A stretch of DNA of 64,000 nt from Thinopyrum elongatum (lineage: Eukaryota; Streptophyta; Magnoliopsida; Poales; Poaceae). The position numbers were made by a program, and so were the translations under genes. The notes below the pieces were generated by a model. The model saw only the letters and a list, made by a program, of their open reading frames with translations. It did no database searches and had not been told where the DNA came from. The stretch covers positions 328,370,929 to 328,434,928 of the forward strand of contig CM022301.1 of the NCBI GenBank assembly GCA_011799875.1, in the 5' to 3' direction. Positions 10,376-21,696 of this stretch are shown one piece after another (the stretch's first letter is position 1; the number at the start of each line of letters is the position of its first letter).

Positions 10376-11954
10376 TGATGGCTCGTGTCCGCATCAGATT
10401 TTCCCCGAAGAGGAAGGTATGATGCAGCACAGCTACGGTAGGTATTCCCTCAGTGATGAAACCAAGGTTATCGAACCAGTAGGAGAACCAAGCAACACTA
10501 TGTAAACGGTACCTGTACACAAAGAACAAATACTTGCAACTCGACGTGTAAGAGGGGTTGTCAATCCCTCTCGGGTAAAAGAGAGATTGGTTTGTATGAT
10601 TTTGGATAAATAGATCTCGCAATAAAACAAAATAAAATAAATAAAGAAAAAGTGCAGCAAGGTATTTTTTGGATTTTTAGAATAATAGATCTGAAACTAA
10701 AGCAAATGAAAATAGATCTCAAGGCAAATATGATAAAGAATAGACCCGGGGGCCGTAGATTTCACTAGTGGCTTCTCTCGAGAAAAATAGCATACGGCGG
10801 GTAAACAAATTACTGTTGGGCAATTGATAGAACTTCAAATAATTATGACGATATCCAGTCAATAATGATTATATAGGCATCACGTCGAAGATTAGTAGAC
10901 CGACTCCTGCCTGCATCTACTACTATTACTCCACACATCGACCGCTATCCAGCATGCATCTAGTATATTAATTTCATGGATAAATGGAATAATGCAATAA
11001 GAACGATGACATGATGTAGACAAGGTCTATTCATGTATAAGGAATGGACCCCATCTTGTTATCCTTAATAGCAACGATCAATACATGTCTTGTTGCCCCT
11101 TCTGTCACTGGGAAAGAACACCGCACGACCGAACCCATCACAAAGCACCTCTTCCCATGGCAAGAAAAATCGATCTAGTCGGCCTAACTAAACCAAAGAT
11201 TCGAAGAAGAAATACGAGGCTATAAGTAATCATGCATATAAGAGATCAAAGAAACTCAAATAACTTTCATGGATAAATAGATCTGATCATAAACTCAAAG
11301 TTCATCGGATCCCAACAAACACACCGCAAAAAGAGTTACATCAAATAGATCTCCAAGAGACCATTGTATTGAGAATCAAAAGAGAGAGAGGAAGCCATCT
11401 AGCTACTAACTACGGACCCATAGGTCTACAATGAACTACTCACACATCATCGGAGAGGCACCAATGAGGATGATGAACCCCTCCGTGATGGTGTCTAGAT
11501 TGGATCTGGTGGTTCTGAACTTGCGATGGCTGGAATTGTGTTTCGTCGAATCCCCTAGGGTTTTTGGATTTTTGGGGTATTTATAGAGCAAAGAGGCGGT
11601 GCGGGAGGCTGCCGAGGTGGGCACAACCCACCAGGGCATGCCTGGGCCCCCAGGAGCGCCCAGGTGGGTTGTGCTCCCCTCGAAACGCCCCTCTGGTTCT
11701 TCTTTGGCCCAACAGGTGTCTTCTGGTCCAGAAAAAATCTCCAAAAAGTTTTGCTGCGTTTGGACTCCGTTTGGTATTGATTTTCTGCGAAATAAAAAAC
11801 ATGCAAAAAACTGCAACTGGCACTGGGCACTATGTCAATAGGTTAGTCCCAAAAAATGATATAAAGTTGCTATAAAATGATTGTAAAACATCCAAGAATG
11901 ATAGTATAATAGCATGGAACAAGCAAAAATTATAGATACGTTGGAGACGTATCA
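10376..11954 (-). mobile_element. S2 5' LTR (1579 bp)
   Basis: On the minus strand it runs from TGATACGTCTCCAACG (11954) to ...GCCATCA (10376). It is collinear with the S1 and S4 LTRs. TATA is at 11585-11580 with the GC hairpin upstream at 11628-11667. Confidence 0.92.
11580..11667 (-). promoter_or_regulatory. S2 LTR core promoter: GC hairpin plus TATA box
   Basis: TATAAA at 11585-11580. An inverted repeat with 15-base arms at 11628-11642 and 11653-11667 and a 10-base spacer lies 43 bases upstream; 11 of 15 positions pair, so this copy is the most eroded of the four with the same geometry. Confidence 0.6.
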
Positions 11955-13658
11955 GTGCTCTTCTTGGACTACTTGCCACCTCTGGCCATACCTCTCTTGC
12001 GCTTCTTTGAGCCCAGCAGCCACTGTCTCCAGAAAAGCCAAGTCTTTTAAACGATCAATGGAATCATCAACTTCTTTGGTCTTCTGGGTCAAGGGGGCCA
12101 GGATGAGGTTAATCTCTTCATCAAAGTTCGCCCCGACAAGGGCCGATGAACCGGGGGCTGCCGGGTCAGGGTGAGCTATGATCATCGCCAAGCTGCTTGC
12201 CGGGAAAGTCACCCTCACATTTGAAGCATCACTCTGGAGAGGTGCTTTCTCTTCAACTTCCATGATGAGGCCAGAAATGCTGTCGGGGATTTCCTCCGTT
12301 CCCTTCGGGCTTCGTGGGTATCCCTGGGGGCTTCTGTGTGCCCCTCGTTAGTGGCAATCTTGAGGGCCTCTGCAGCGGCATTCTTCCCTATGTTAGGAAC
12401 CTCCTCCAAAAGTTCTTTCTCTTCAAGAACGGGGGATGCGAAGGAAATTGGAGGCAAGAAAGATATGAGATTCAGAAACTCAACCCAAGAATCAAGGAAA
12501 CAAAAAAAATCTTCGGTGAAGGCTGAAGGGAAAACAGTTTAACTGCTGGCAGCTGTTGAGAAGAAACTTCTCCTTCCCCGGCAGTGCTAGTTGCTGGCGG
12601 GCGACTGGCATCCGCTTCCTCCACAGGGGTGGTCTCGGCACAGATGGACCCAATGGTGGAAACCCTTGCCGGTGACCCCCCCTCCTTGGATATCGCTTGT
12701 GGCAGGAACTGGAGTGCCCACCGCTGGCTGTCGGGTTTCTCCTTGGTGACCTCCGATAGTCTCCTTGGTAGGTGACAGGAGTGAAGCTTCAGCATGCTCG
12801 CCGGTGAACGAGGTCTGCCCCATGCCTTCGCGCAGAGGACTGGCCCAGGGGCTGGGTACGGCGTCATCCATGGCATCTTTCGCCGGCTCAACGCCTGACG
12901 CCGCGCCCAGCTCCACTGTCGATTTGGCCTGCTTGGCCCGTTGCGCAAGGGTCTACTCGTCCCTGTCAAGACCAGCATCACATGATCAGCGGAAAATTAA
13001 ATGAAAGCAGAAAAGCAATTGGAATTAAGAAAGCAAAGTTCTTCCTCACTCTGATTTGTCGAGCATGGCGTCCATCTCATATACCAAGGGCGGGGGCAAT
13101 TCCCTGACCCTCTTGAGTGGCGGTGGAGTCCTGCTCGCTGCCGGGACCAGGCTCGATGGTGGCTTAGGGTCAACGCCTTTCACAACCCGTTGCCGGGAAG
13201 GTGTTGTCGGACCTCGGGTGAGGCGGGCTAAGTGGCGGCGAGCTGTCTCCTCCTTGTTGCCTCTAACAGTCGTCTTCTTGACCTTGGGCCCAGCGCGTGA
13301 GGAAGACGCGACCACCGGCTCTCGACTCCCTCTCTTACAAAGCCGACGCTTCTGCTTTGGGACCTGGGGGCCCGCTTCAAGTCCTTCTTCCTCTTCGGGC
13401 GCTTCGGCCCCCTCTGCCATAGCAGCCTCCGTCCCGACAGCCTTTGCCCCGGCAGTCTCTGCCCCGACAGCTTCTGTCCCGGCAGCCGCAGCCCCTAATG
13501 CCTCAAGCTCGGCAATCTCTTCATCAACATGCTCCTCGTCTGAGGAGTTCACATCATCGTCATCGCCCGCTCCTCCGACAGCCTTGATCCTTCGGGCTTC
13601 TTCAAGCCTGCTGAGTATGTACTCTTGCTCCTCTTCAGTAGTGCCCTTGGTGAAGTCC
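11955..13658 (-). pseudogene. T1 antisense ORF, C-terminal part (putative gypsy-type transposon family protein), decayed
   Basis: On the minus strand this stretch encodes an acidic Ala/Glu-rich segment (ORF 13552-13046, with EEEQEYILSRLEEARR just upstream and a basic KQKRRLCKRGSREP patch), then after a probable GTGAGG donor a Pro/Ser/Thr-rich linker in two frames (12981-12472 and 12916-12587), then a helical segment (12263-11955) with KTKEVDDSIDRLKDLAFLE. The composition matches the long coiled-coil C-terminal region of proteins labelled putative gypsy type transposon (PF04195 family) in cereals, which Tat-lineage elements carry as an antisense ORF. Several frameshifts and stops are present. 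The frame is cut by S2 at 11955 and by S3 at 13658. Family assignment is from memory of the pattern. Confidence 0.6.
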
Positions 13659-14159
13659 GTTGATGCTATGATGAAATCTTTTGAAGAAAAACTTGAGTTG
13701 GAAGTTTCTATCCCTAGAAAGCTTTATGATGAGTGGCAACCTACTATTAAGATTAAAATTAAATATTATGAGTGCCATGCTTTGTGTGATTTGGGTGCTA
13801 GCGTTTCCACGATTCCAAAAACTTTATGTGATGTGTTAGGTTTCCGTGAATTTGATGATTGTTCTTTAAATTTGCATCTCGTGGATTCCACTATTAAGAA
13901 AACTATGGGAAGAATTAATGATGTTCTTATTGTTGCAAATAGGAATTATGTGCCCGTAGATTTCATTGTGCTTGATATAGATTGCAATCCTACATGTCCT
14001 ATTATTCTTGGTAGACCTTTCCTTAGAACGATTGGTGCAATTATTGATATGAAAGAAGGAAACATTAGATTTCAATTTCCGTTAAGGAAGGGCATGGAAT
14101 ACTTTCCAAGAAAGAAAATTAAGTTTCCATATGAATCTATTATGAGGGCTACATATTGA
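13659..14159 (+). pseudogene. S3 aspartic protease, N-terminally truncated fragment
   Basis: From VDAMMKSFEEK to the stop, 166 codons are open and about 85% identical by eye to the S2 protease. CDLGASVSTIP (active site) and IILGRPFL are intact. There is no start codon of its own: upstream sequence in this frame is the antisense of the T1 ORF, so the apparent 367-codon frame from 13056 is a junction artefact. Confidence 0.85.
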
Positions 14160-14198
14160 TTGCATACCAAAGATGACAATACTTAGATCTATGTTTAT

Positions 14199-14244
14199 GC
14201 CTAGCTAGGGGTGTTAAACAATAGCGCTTGTTGGGAGGCAACCC
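14199..14244 (+). other. Conserved non-coding block in S3
   Basis: Same block as in S1, S2 and S4, with the GTTGGGAGGCAACCC end, directly after the protease stop codon. Confidence 0.7.
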
Positions 14245-14259
14245 ACTTTTATTTTCATG

Positions 14260-17000
14260 TTTTTTGTTTTTGGTTCTGTTTTTCAATAAATACACATTAT
14301 TACCTCTGTGGTAATTGTATTTTGGTGTTTAACTACTGTTTGAGCCAAGTAAGACCTTTGGGATGGCTTACGGTGATAGTTGATTTGATCTTGCTGAAAA
14401 ACAGAAACTTTTGCGTCCAGTAATAGAATTATTTAAATTCACTGGATTGTGTAAAAACTCTGAATTGTTTTACACAAGATTGATATACAAATTTCCTATG
14501 TTTTCCTAATTTTTCAGAATTTTTGGAGTTACATAAGTATGAGAACAATTCATATCTTCTCAGACTGTTCTGTTTTTGACAGATTCTGTTTTCTATGTGT
14601 TGGTTGCTTATTTTGATGAATCTATGGGTAGTATCGGGGGGTATGAACCATGAAAAAGTTGTAATACAGTAGATATTACACCAATATAAATAAAGAATGA
14701 GTTCACAACAGTACCAAAAAGTGGTGATTTATTTTCTTATACTAATGGATCTCATAAGTTTTCTGTTGAGTTTTGTGTTGTGAAGTTTTCAAGTTTTGGG
14801 TAAAGATTTGATGGACTATGGAATAAGGAGTGGAAAGAGCCTAAGCTTGGGGATGCCCAAGTCACCCCAAGGTAATATTCAAGGACAACCAAGCATATAA
14901 GCTTGGGTATGCCCCGGATGGCATCCCCTCTTTCGTCTTCGTCTATCGGTAAATTTACTTGAGGCTATATTTTTATTCACCACATGATATGTGTTTTGCT
15001 TGGAGCGTCTTGTATGATATGAGTCTTTGCTTTTTAGTTTGCCACAATAATCCTTGCTGTACACACCTTTTTAGAGGTACACGCATGAATCATGAATTTA
15101 TTAGAATACTCTATGTGCTTCACTTATATCTTTTGAGCTAGGCAATTTTGCTCTAGTACTTCACTTATTCTTTTTAGAGCACGGCGGTGGATTTATTTTC
15201 TAGAAATTGTTGAACTCTCATGCTTCACTTATATTATTTTGAGAGTCTCTCTAAACAGCATGGTAATTTTCTTAGGTTATGAATTTATTCCTAATATGAT
15301 GGGCATCCAAGAGGGATATAATAAAAACTTTCATATAAAGAGCGTTGAATACTATGAGAAGTTTGATTCCTTATTATTGTTTCGACATATAAAGATGGTG
15401 ATATTAGAGTCATGCTAGTGAGTAATTGTGGATTGATAGAAATACTTGTGTTAAAGTTTGTGATTCCCGTAGCATGCACGTATGGTGAACCGTTATGTGA
15501 TGAAGTCGGAGCATGATTTATTTATTGATTGTCTTCCTTATGAGTGGCAGTCGGGGACGAGCGATGGTCTTTTCCTATCAATCTACCCCCCTAGGAGTAT
15601 GCGTGTAGTACTTTGTTTCGATAGCTAATAAACTTTTGAAATAAGTATGTGAGTTCTTTATGACTAATGTTGAGTCCATGGATTATACGCACTATTACCC
15701 TTCCACCATTGCTAGCCTCTCTAGTACCGCGCAACTTTCGCCGGTGCACTACACCCACCCTATACCCTTCCTCAAAACAGCCACCATACCTACCTATTAT
15801 GGCATTTCCATATCCATTCCAAGATATATTGCCATGCAACTTCCACCATTCCGTTTATTATGACACGCTCCATCATTGTCATATTGCTTTGCATGATCAT
15901 GTAGTTTGACATAGTATTTGTGGCAAGGCCACCGTTCATATTTTTTTTATACATGTCTCTCTTGATCATTGCACATCCCGGTACACTGCTGGAGGCATTC
16001 ATATAGAGTCATATTTTGTTCTAGAATCGAGTTGTAATTCTTGAGTTGTATGTAAATAAAAGTGTGATGATCATCATTATTATAGCATTGTCCCATCTGA
16101 GGAAAGGATGATGGAAGCTATGATTCCCTCACAAGTTGGGATGACTCTCTGGACTTTACAAAAAAATAGAAGAGGCCAAAAGAAGCCCAAACAAAAAAAG
16201 AGAAAAGAAAAAAAATAAGAGAAAAGAGAGAAGGGGCAATGCTACTATCCTTTTACCACACTTGTGCTTCAAAGTAGCACCATGACCTTCATGATAGAGG
16301 GTCTCCTATGTTGTCACTTTCATATACTAGTGGGAATTTTTCATTATAGAACTTGGCTTGTATATTCCAATGATGGGCTTCCTCAATTTGCCCTAGGTCT
16401 TCGTGAGCAAGCGAGTTGGATGCACACCCACTTAGTTTCTTTTTGACCTTTCATAAACTTATAGCTCTAGTGCATCCGTTGCATGGCAATCCCTACTCAC
16501 TCACATTGATATCTATTGATGGGTATCTCCGTAGCCCGTTGATTTGCCTAGTTGATGTGAGACTATCTCCTTCTTTTTGTCTTCTCCACAACCACCATAT
16601 TCTATTGCACCTATAGTGCTATATCCATGGCTCGCGCTCATGTATTGCGTGAAATTTGAAAAAGTTTGAGAACATCAAAAGTACGAAACAATTGCTTGGC
16701 TTGTCATCGGGGTTGTGCATGATTTAATACTTTGTGTGATGAAGATGGAGCATAGCCAGACTATATGATTTTGTAGGGATAACTTTCTTTGGCCATGTTA
16801 TTTTGAGAAGACACAATTGCTTTATTAGTATGCTTGAAGTATTATTGTTTTTACGTCAATATTAAACTTTTGTTTCGAATCTTATGGATCTGAATATTCA
16901 TGCCACAATAAAGAAAATTGCATGGATAAATATGTTAGGTAGCATTCCACATCAAAAATTCTGTTTTTATCATTTACCTACTCAAGGACGAGCAGGAATT
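14260..17000 (+). other. S3 non-coding interior
   Basis: About 2.7 kb between the conserved block and the polypurine tract hold no credible coding frame. Visible landmarks are the polypurine-like pair (14843-14913), the GCTTCACTTA array (about 15115-15235) and an A-rich stretch at 16155-16240. Confidence 0.7.
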
Positions 17001-17015
17001 AAGCATGGGGATGCT

Positions 17016-18600
17016 TGATACGTCTCCAACGTATCTATAATTTTTTATTGTTCCATGCTATTATATTATCTATTTTGGATGTTTTATATGCATTAATATG
17101 CTATTTTATATTATTTTTGGGACTAACTTATTAACCTAGAGCCCAGTGCCAGTTTCTGTTTATTCCTTGTTTTTGAGTTTTACAGAAAAGGAATACTAAA
17201 CGGAGTCCAAATGGAATAAAACTTTCGCGATGATTTTTCTTGGACAAGAAGACGCACGTAGGACTTGGAGAGGAAGGCAGAAGAGTCCCGAGGGCTCCAC
17301 AAGCCCTTAGGGCGCGCCATATGGGGGGCGCGCCCCCTGGCTTGTGGGCCCCACGGGAGTCCTCCAACCCTAATCTTTGGCCTATAAATTCAGAAATATT
17401 CCCAAACCACCAGAAGCGTCCACCAAAATACTTTTCCGCCGCCGTAACCTTCTGTTCCTGTGAGGTCCCATCTTGGGGCCTTTTTCGGCATCCTGCCGGA
17501 GGGGGATTCGATCACGGAGGGCTTCTACATCAACTCTATTGCCCTTCCGATGAAGCGTGAGTAGTTTACCTTAGACCTACGGGTCCATAGCTAGTAGCTA
17601 GATGGCTTCTTTTCTCTCTTTGATCCTCAATACCATGTTCTCCTCGTTGTTCTTGGTGATCTATCCGATGTAACATTCTTTTGCGGTGTGTTTGTCGAGA
17701 TCCAATGAATTGTGGATTCATGATCAGTTTATCTATGAATATTATTTGAATCTTCTCTGAATTCTTATATGCATGATTTGATATCTTTGTATTTCTCTTC
17801 GAATTATCGGTTTGGTTTGGCCAACTAGATTGGTTCTTCTTGCAATGGGAGAGATGCTTAGTTTTGGGTTCAATCTTGCGGTGTCCTCACCCAGTGACAA
17901 AGTAGGGGTAGCGAGGCTCGTATTGTATTGTTGCCATCAAGGGTAAAAAGATGGGGTTTTCATCATATTGCTTGAGTTTATCCATGTACATCATGTCATC
18001 TTACTTAAGGCGTTACTTCGTTCATATGAACTTAATACTCTAGATGCATGATGGATAGCGGTCGATGTGTGGAGTAATAGTAGTAGATACAGAATCATTT
18101 CGATCTACTTGACATGGACATAATGCCTATATTCATAATCATTGCCTTGGATATTATCATAACTTTGCACTTTTCTATCAATTGCTCGACAGTAATTTGT
18201 TCACCCACCGTATTATTTGCCTTCAAGAGAGAAGCCTCTAGTGAAACCTATGGCTCCCGGGTCTATTTTCCATCATATATTTTCAGATCTATAAACCAAA
18301 AAACCCAAAAATACCTTGCTGCAATTTATTTACTTTTATTTTGTTTTACGTTTTAGTAAGCTTTATATCTATCTCTATCAGATCTCACCTTTGCAAGTGA
18401 CCGTGAAGGGATTGATAACCCCTTTATCGCGTTGGGTGCAAGTGTTTGATTGTTTGTGCAGGTGCATAGATTGGAGACTTGCGTGTATCTCCTACTGGAT
18501 TGATACCTTGCTTCTTAATTGAGGGAAATACTTATCTCTACTTTGCTGCATCACCCGTTCCTCTTCAAGGGAAAAACCAATGCAAGCTCAAGAAGTAGCA
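17016..18600 (+). mobile_element. S3 3' LTR (1585 bp)
   Basis: Starts TGATACGTCTCCAACG at 17016 directly after the polypurine tract and ends ...AGAAGTAGCA at 18600. TATAAA is at 17383-17388. Upstream is a GC-rich inverted repeat (17297-17318 with 17325-17347; CCACAAGCC...GGCGCGCC arms). Confidence 0.88.
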
Positions 18601-18824
18601 TCCATCAGGCATGACAATTGGTTCCCCGTGACCCTTGGTCTTCCTCCCCCACATATAAGCATACCTTTGGATCAAGGTATGCCATCCAGGTCTGACGGCG
18701 AGAAAACCACATTCTCCTGCCGCAGCTGTACCAACTCCTCCGCCTCTTTCTTCTTTTCCTCTGCTTTCAGATCTTCGGGCTTGGCCGTCTGTTTGCCCTT
18801 TATGGCACACTTCTTGTGCCCCAT
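18601..18824 (-). pseudogene. T1 antisense ORF, N-terminal part
   Basis: An ATG at 18824 on the minus strand opens MGHKKCAIKGKQTAKPEDLK, a basic N-terminus followed by a Glu/Lys helix. The frame meets a TGA at 18674-18672, but the neighbouring frame continues with a Trp/Gly-containing segment (RYAYMWGRKTKGHGEP) typical of the N-terminal part of cereal putative gypsy type transposon proteins. So one frameshift lies near 18690. S3 interrupts the ORF at 18600; the central several hundred codons are absent from the window. Confidence 0.55.
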
Positions 18825-19007
18825 TTCCTTAAGGAGAGGAAAGGTAGAGATCTGGTGTGGTTTCCATCGCGAGGAAGAAGATGAAGCGAGAAGGGCGAAA
18901 GGTGTGAATAGGCCGCGCTCCTTCGTGTGTACCCTGCTTTATTGGGACCACGCGATGGGGCTGGCTCTCCACTCTTCCCCCTACAAAATTGCCTTTAATA
19001 GGTGCAC
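18825..19007 (+). other. T1 interior between antisense ORF start and L2
   Basis: Unique T1 sequence that forms the 5' leader of the antisense ORF. It ends with TGCAC (19003-19007), the target duplication of L2, which reappears at 31432-31436. Confidence 0.7.
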
Positions 19008-20230
19008 TGTAATACCCCCGGTGATTAGCAACAGTAATCACTTTTGATAATGACAAGTCAGCAAGGTTAACAGTGTCAAATCCTCATTAGCATCATATTG
19101 CATTTCAACTCCTAACTCAAATTCAAAATTTGAATGAAAGTGGAAAATAAAAGTTGTTCAACCCAGAAACTAAAATGTTCAATAAATAGTAGATAAATCT
19201 GAGGCTATGTTAAAATTGTAAACAACATTGTTGGAATTTGATAAATGACTTGAACAACCTCAAACAGTAGCTGAGAGCATTAAATAATAACCTTTTTATT
19301 AATACAAAATAAATATGAAATGATATTTACCCCAAACTAGTTTTTGGTGCTAGGTTACAGTGCACTGTGATTTATGGACCAGGTCACATATTTTACAAAA
19401 TTCATTTGGGTGCCAAACTATTTACATAACAGGAAAATGTGAGAAAAAGAAATAAGAAAAAGAAAATAAAACAAAATGAAAAGAGATAAAGGAAACCCCC
19501 CCCTGGGCCTGTCGGCCCAGCTGGCCACTGCGCCAGGCCGGCTCACCTGGCCCAGCCGGCCGGCCCCCCTCGTTCCCTTATCCCCCACCCCGGTCAAACC
19601 CTAACCCAACCGCCCCACACTCTCCCCCACTCGCTCTCTCCTCCCCCCCGATCTGGATCGGGGGCAAGGACCCGATGACCCCGCCGCCGCCTGGACCTCG
19701 GCCGAGGCCACCGCGCCGCATCGCCGCCGCATCGCCGTGACGCCACCGCCCGTCCCCGACTCCTCCCCAACCCCGACGTCGCCGACGCCGTCGACGCACG
19801 CCGCTACACCTCGCCGCCTCGTCGCGCCGACCCCGACTCCTCCCCAAGCCCGCTGCCATTCTCCTACGGCCCCACCGTGAGCACCTCTCTCTCTCTTCCC
19901 GTCACCGTCGCCGCAGCCCCCTGCTGCACCCGCGCCCCCTGCACGCCCGCGCTCGTGTGAGCACGCGCCCGTCCCCGACTCCACCCGCGCCACCACCTCC
20001 AGCCATGCCGCGCCCGTGCCTGCCGTCGCTCCTGCTGCTCGTCGCCGCCCGCATCCGCCTTCCACCCCGACCGCTCGGCGCTGACCGCTGTCGCGCTGCT
20101 CGGCTGCGCCCGAAGCCCGTGCCTGCCGCCGCTTGCTCCGCTCGCTCGCCGCCCGCTCCACCATGCCGCTTGCGCGGCCCCACTCCTCCCCTCGCCGCGC
20201 CCCATCTCCACCACGGCCCCGGCCGCGCCC

Positions 20231-20250
20231 GCTCGACCGCGCACGCGCTC
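20231..20250 (+). other. 20 bases present in the L2 5' LTR but absent from the 3' LTR
   Basis: The 5' LTR carries 20 extra bases here; the 3' LTR joins directly at 28533/28534. This single event accounts for most of the 22-base length difference between the LTRs. The surrounding sequence is short GC repeats, as expected for slippage. Confidence 0.8.
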
Positions 20251-20761
20251 GCGCATCGCGACCCCTCCCCGCGCCCGCGTCGCCTGACCCGCGTCGCCAC
20301 GCCCACGGCCACCTCCGGTGCTCCGGCGCCCGCCCTGCTCATCCTCTTTTGCCCCGCCGTGGCCTCGCCGCTGCCACGCCGGTGCCGCGCCGGCGTTTCC
20401 CCCTCGCCGTGGCCCCTACTGGCCGCGTCCAGTTCGGGCGCCCGCACCCGCATGCCCCGGCGCCCGTTAACGCGCGCCCGCGCCCGTTTGGCCCCCGGGG
20501 CCTATGACAAGTGGGGCCCCGCCCTGGAACGTTTAAAAAATAAAAAATAAAAATAAAAAAACTAAATAAATAAATAAAAATTAATTTATTAATTAATTAA
20601 GTGAATTAATTAACCTAATTAATTTGGTTTAATTAACCTAATCATTTAGTTAAACTAATTAAACCCTGTTTAGATTAATCTAATTTAATTAATTAGTTTA
20701 ATTAAATGTTAATTAATTAGTTAACCCTAATTAACCTAACCAGTCTATGACATGTGGGACC

Positions 20762-20810
20762 CACGTGTCAGGACGCCTGCTGATGTCATGCTGACGTCAT
20801 GCTGACGTCA
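20762..20810 (+). promoter_or_regulatory. G-box and three TGAYGTCA sites spaced 11 bases apart
   Basis: CACGTG lies at 20762-20767. TGATGTCA (20781), TGACGTCA (20792) and TGACGTCA (20803) start exactly 11 bases apart, about one helical turn. These are classic plant bZIP (TGA/CREB-type and G-box) targets. The same array is at 29043-29091 in the 3' LTR and, with two sites, in L4. Binding is inferred only. Confidence 0.6.
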
Positions 20811-21668
20811 GCATAACACTGTTTCGGATAATGTTACTTTAAATAATTAATTAAATTCCAGAAATTAATAAAAACTTTAGAAAATCATATTAAATAATCC
20901 GTAACTCCGATGAAAATACTTTATACATGAAACTTGCTCAGAATTTCGATACGAACCCGAATGCGCCCTTCGTATTCCCGTCAGATGGCTCTAGCTATAA
21001 GAACATTCAAGTTTTAGACCGGTTTCAGTAAATGAATAGTGCATGACCTTAATAAAATAAATCCAAATAAATTCCTAAATTAACTAAAACACTTAGGTAG
21101 GCAGTATATCACCCTAGCACTGCAATTAGACATGTCATGCATCCCCGTTGCACCATTGCGGTGTATTTATTATTCCATTCCCCTCCGGACATCTGTCTGA
21201 CAAATGTCCAGGACCGGGAATACTTTCCCGGATGGGCTCCCCCTTCCTCGGTACCGTGTAACCATACGTTAGAACACCCCGGCACTGCATATTGTCATGT
21301 CATACTTTGTGTAGCATTGTTTGCTTTGTATTTACTGTTTCCTCCCTCCTCCTTCTCTCTCGATAGACGCTGAGACCGCTAACGACGCTGCCGTGAACGA
21401 CTACTACGTCGACGACCCTTCTCTCTCGACACAGCTTCCAGGCAAGCCCCCCCCTTGATCAACCCGATATCGCCTACTCCTTCTCTCTACTGCTTGCATT
21501 AGAGTAGTGTAGCATGTTACTGCTTTCGGTTAATCCTATTCTGCTGCATAGCCTATCTTTGCTACTACTGTTGATACCTTACCTGCAATCCTAAATGCTT
21601 AGTATAGGTTGCTAGAATTACATCAGTGGCCCTACACTCTTGTCCGTCTGCCATGCTATACTAATGGG

Positions 21669-21696
21669 CCGTGATCACTTCGGGAGGTGATCACGG
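21669..21696 (+). repeat. Perfect 10-base-arm hairpin in L2 5' LTR
   Basis: CCGTGATCAC and GTGATCACGG flank an 8-base loop TTCGGGAG. The identical structure is in the 3' LTR at 29950-29977. Confidence 0.9.

Larger units (their letters stand above)
6628..11954 (-). mobile_element. S2: minus-strand Gypsy element with gag and protease, 5' portion
   Basis: Read on the minus strand: 5' LTR 11954-10376, primer site 10363-10344, gag, a middle ORF, an aspartic protease, the conserved block (8057-8012), polypurine-like motifs (7411-7397 and 7355-7341) and the TAAGTGAAGC array. The element is interrupted at 6628 by S1. Its remaining 3' end must lie beyond S1 outside the window. It contains no reverse transcriptase, RNase H or integrase: the non-coding 3' interior follows the protease directly, as in S3. 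It is inserted in T1; the expected target duplication is GTGCT (11955-11959). Confidence 0.9.
13659..18600 (+). mobile_element. S3: plus-strand Gypsy element, 5'-truncated, 3' LTR intact
   Basis: The homology to S2 starts abruptly at 13659 inside the protease gene (GTTGATGCTATGATGAAA), so the 5' LTR, primer site and gag are missing. The order afterwards is normal: protease (to 14159), conserved block 14199-14244, polypurine-like motifs 14843-14857 and 14899-14913, the repeat array, the polypurine tract AAGCATGGGGATGCT (17001-17015) and a 3' LTR to 18600. The interior is collinear with S4. The LTR is a different version (...AGAAGTAGCA end) from those of S1, S2 and S4 and closer to D2. Both flanks are T1 antisense-ORF sequence, but from distant parts of it, so the truncation also removed T1 sequence. 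Confidence 0.88.

Noticed and set aside
13056..14159. 367-codon plus-strand frame
   Set aside because: Crosses the T1/S3 junction at 13659; only the right half (protease) is real, the left half is the antisense of the T1 ORF.
19957..20550. Open frames of up to 197 codons in the GC-rich core of the L2 5' LTR
   Set aside because: Both strands and several frames are open at once and made of Pro/Arg/Ala triplets; the region is an LTR and the frames are not kept between LTR copies (for example broken by the 20-base deletion).
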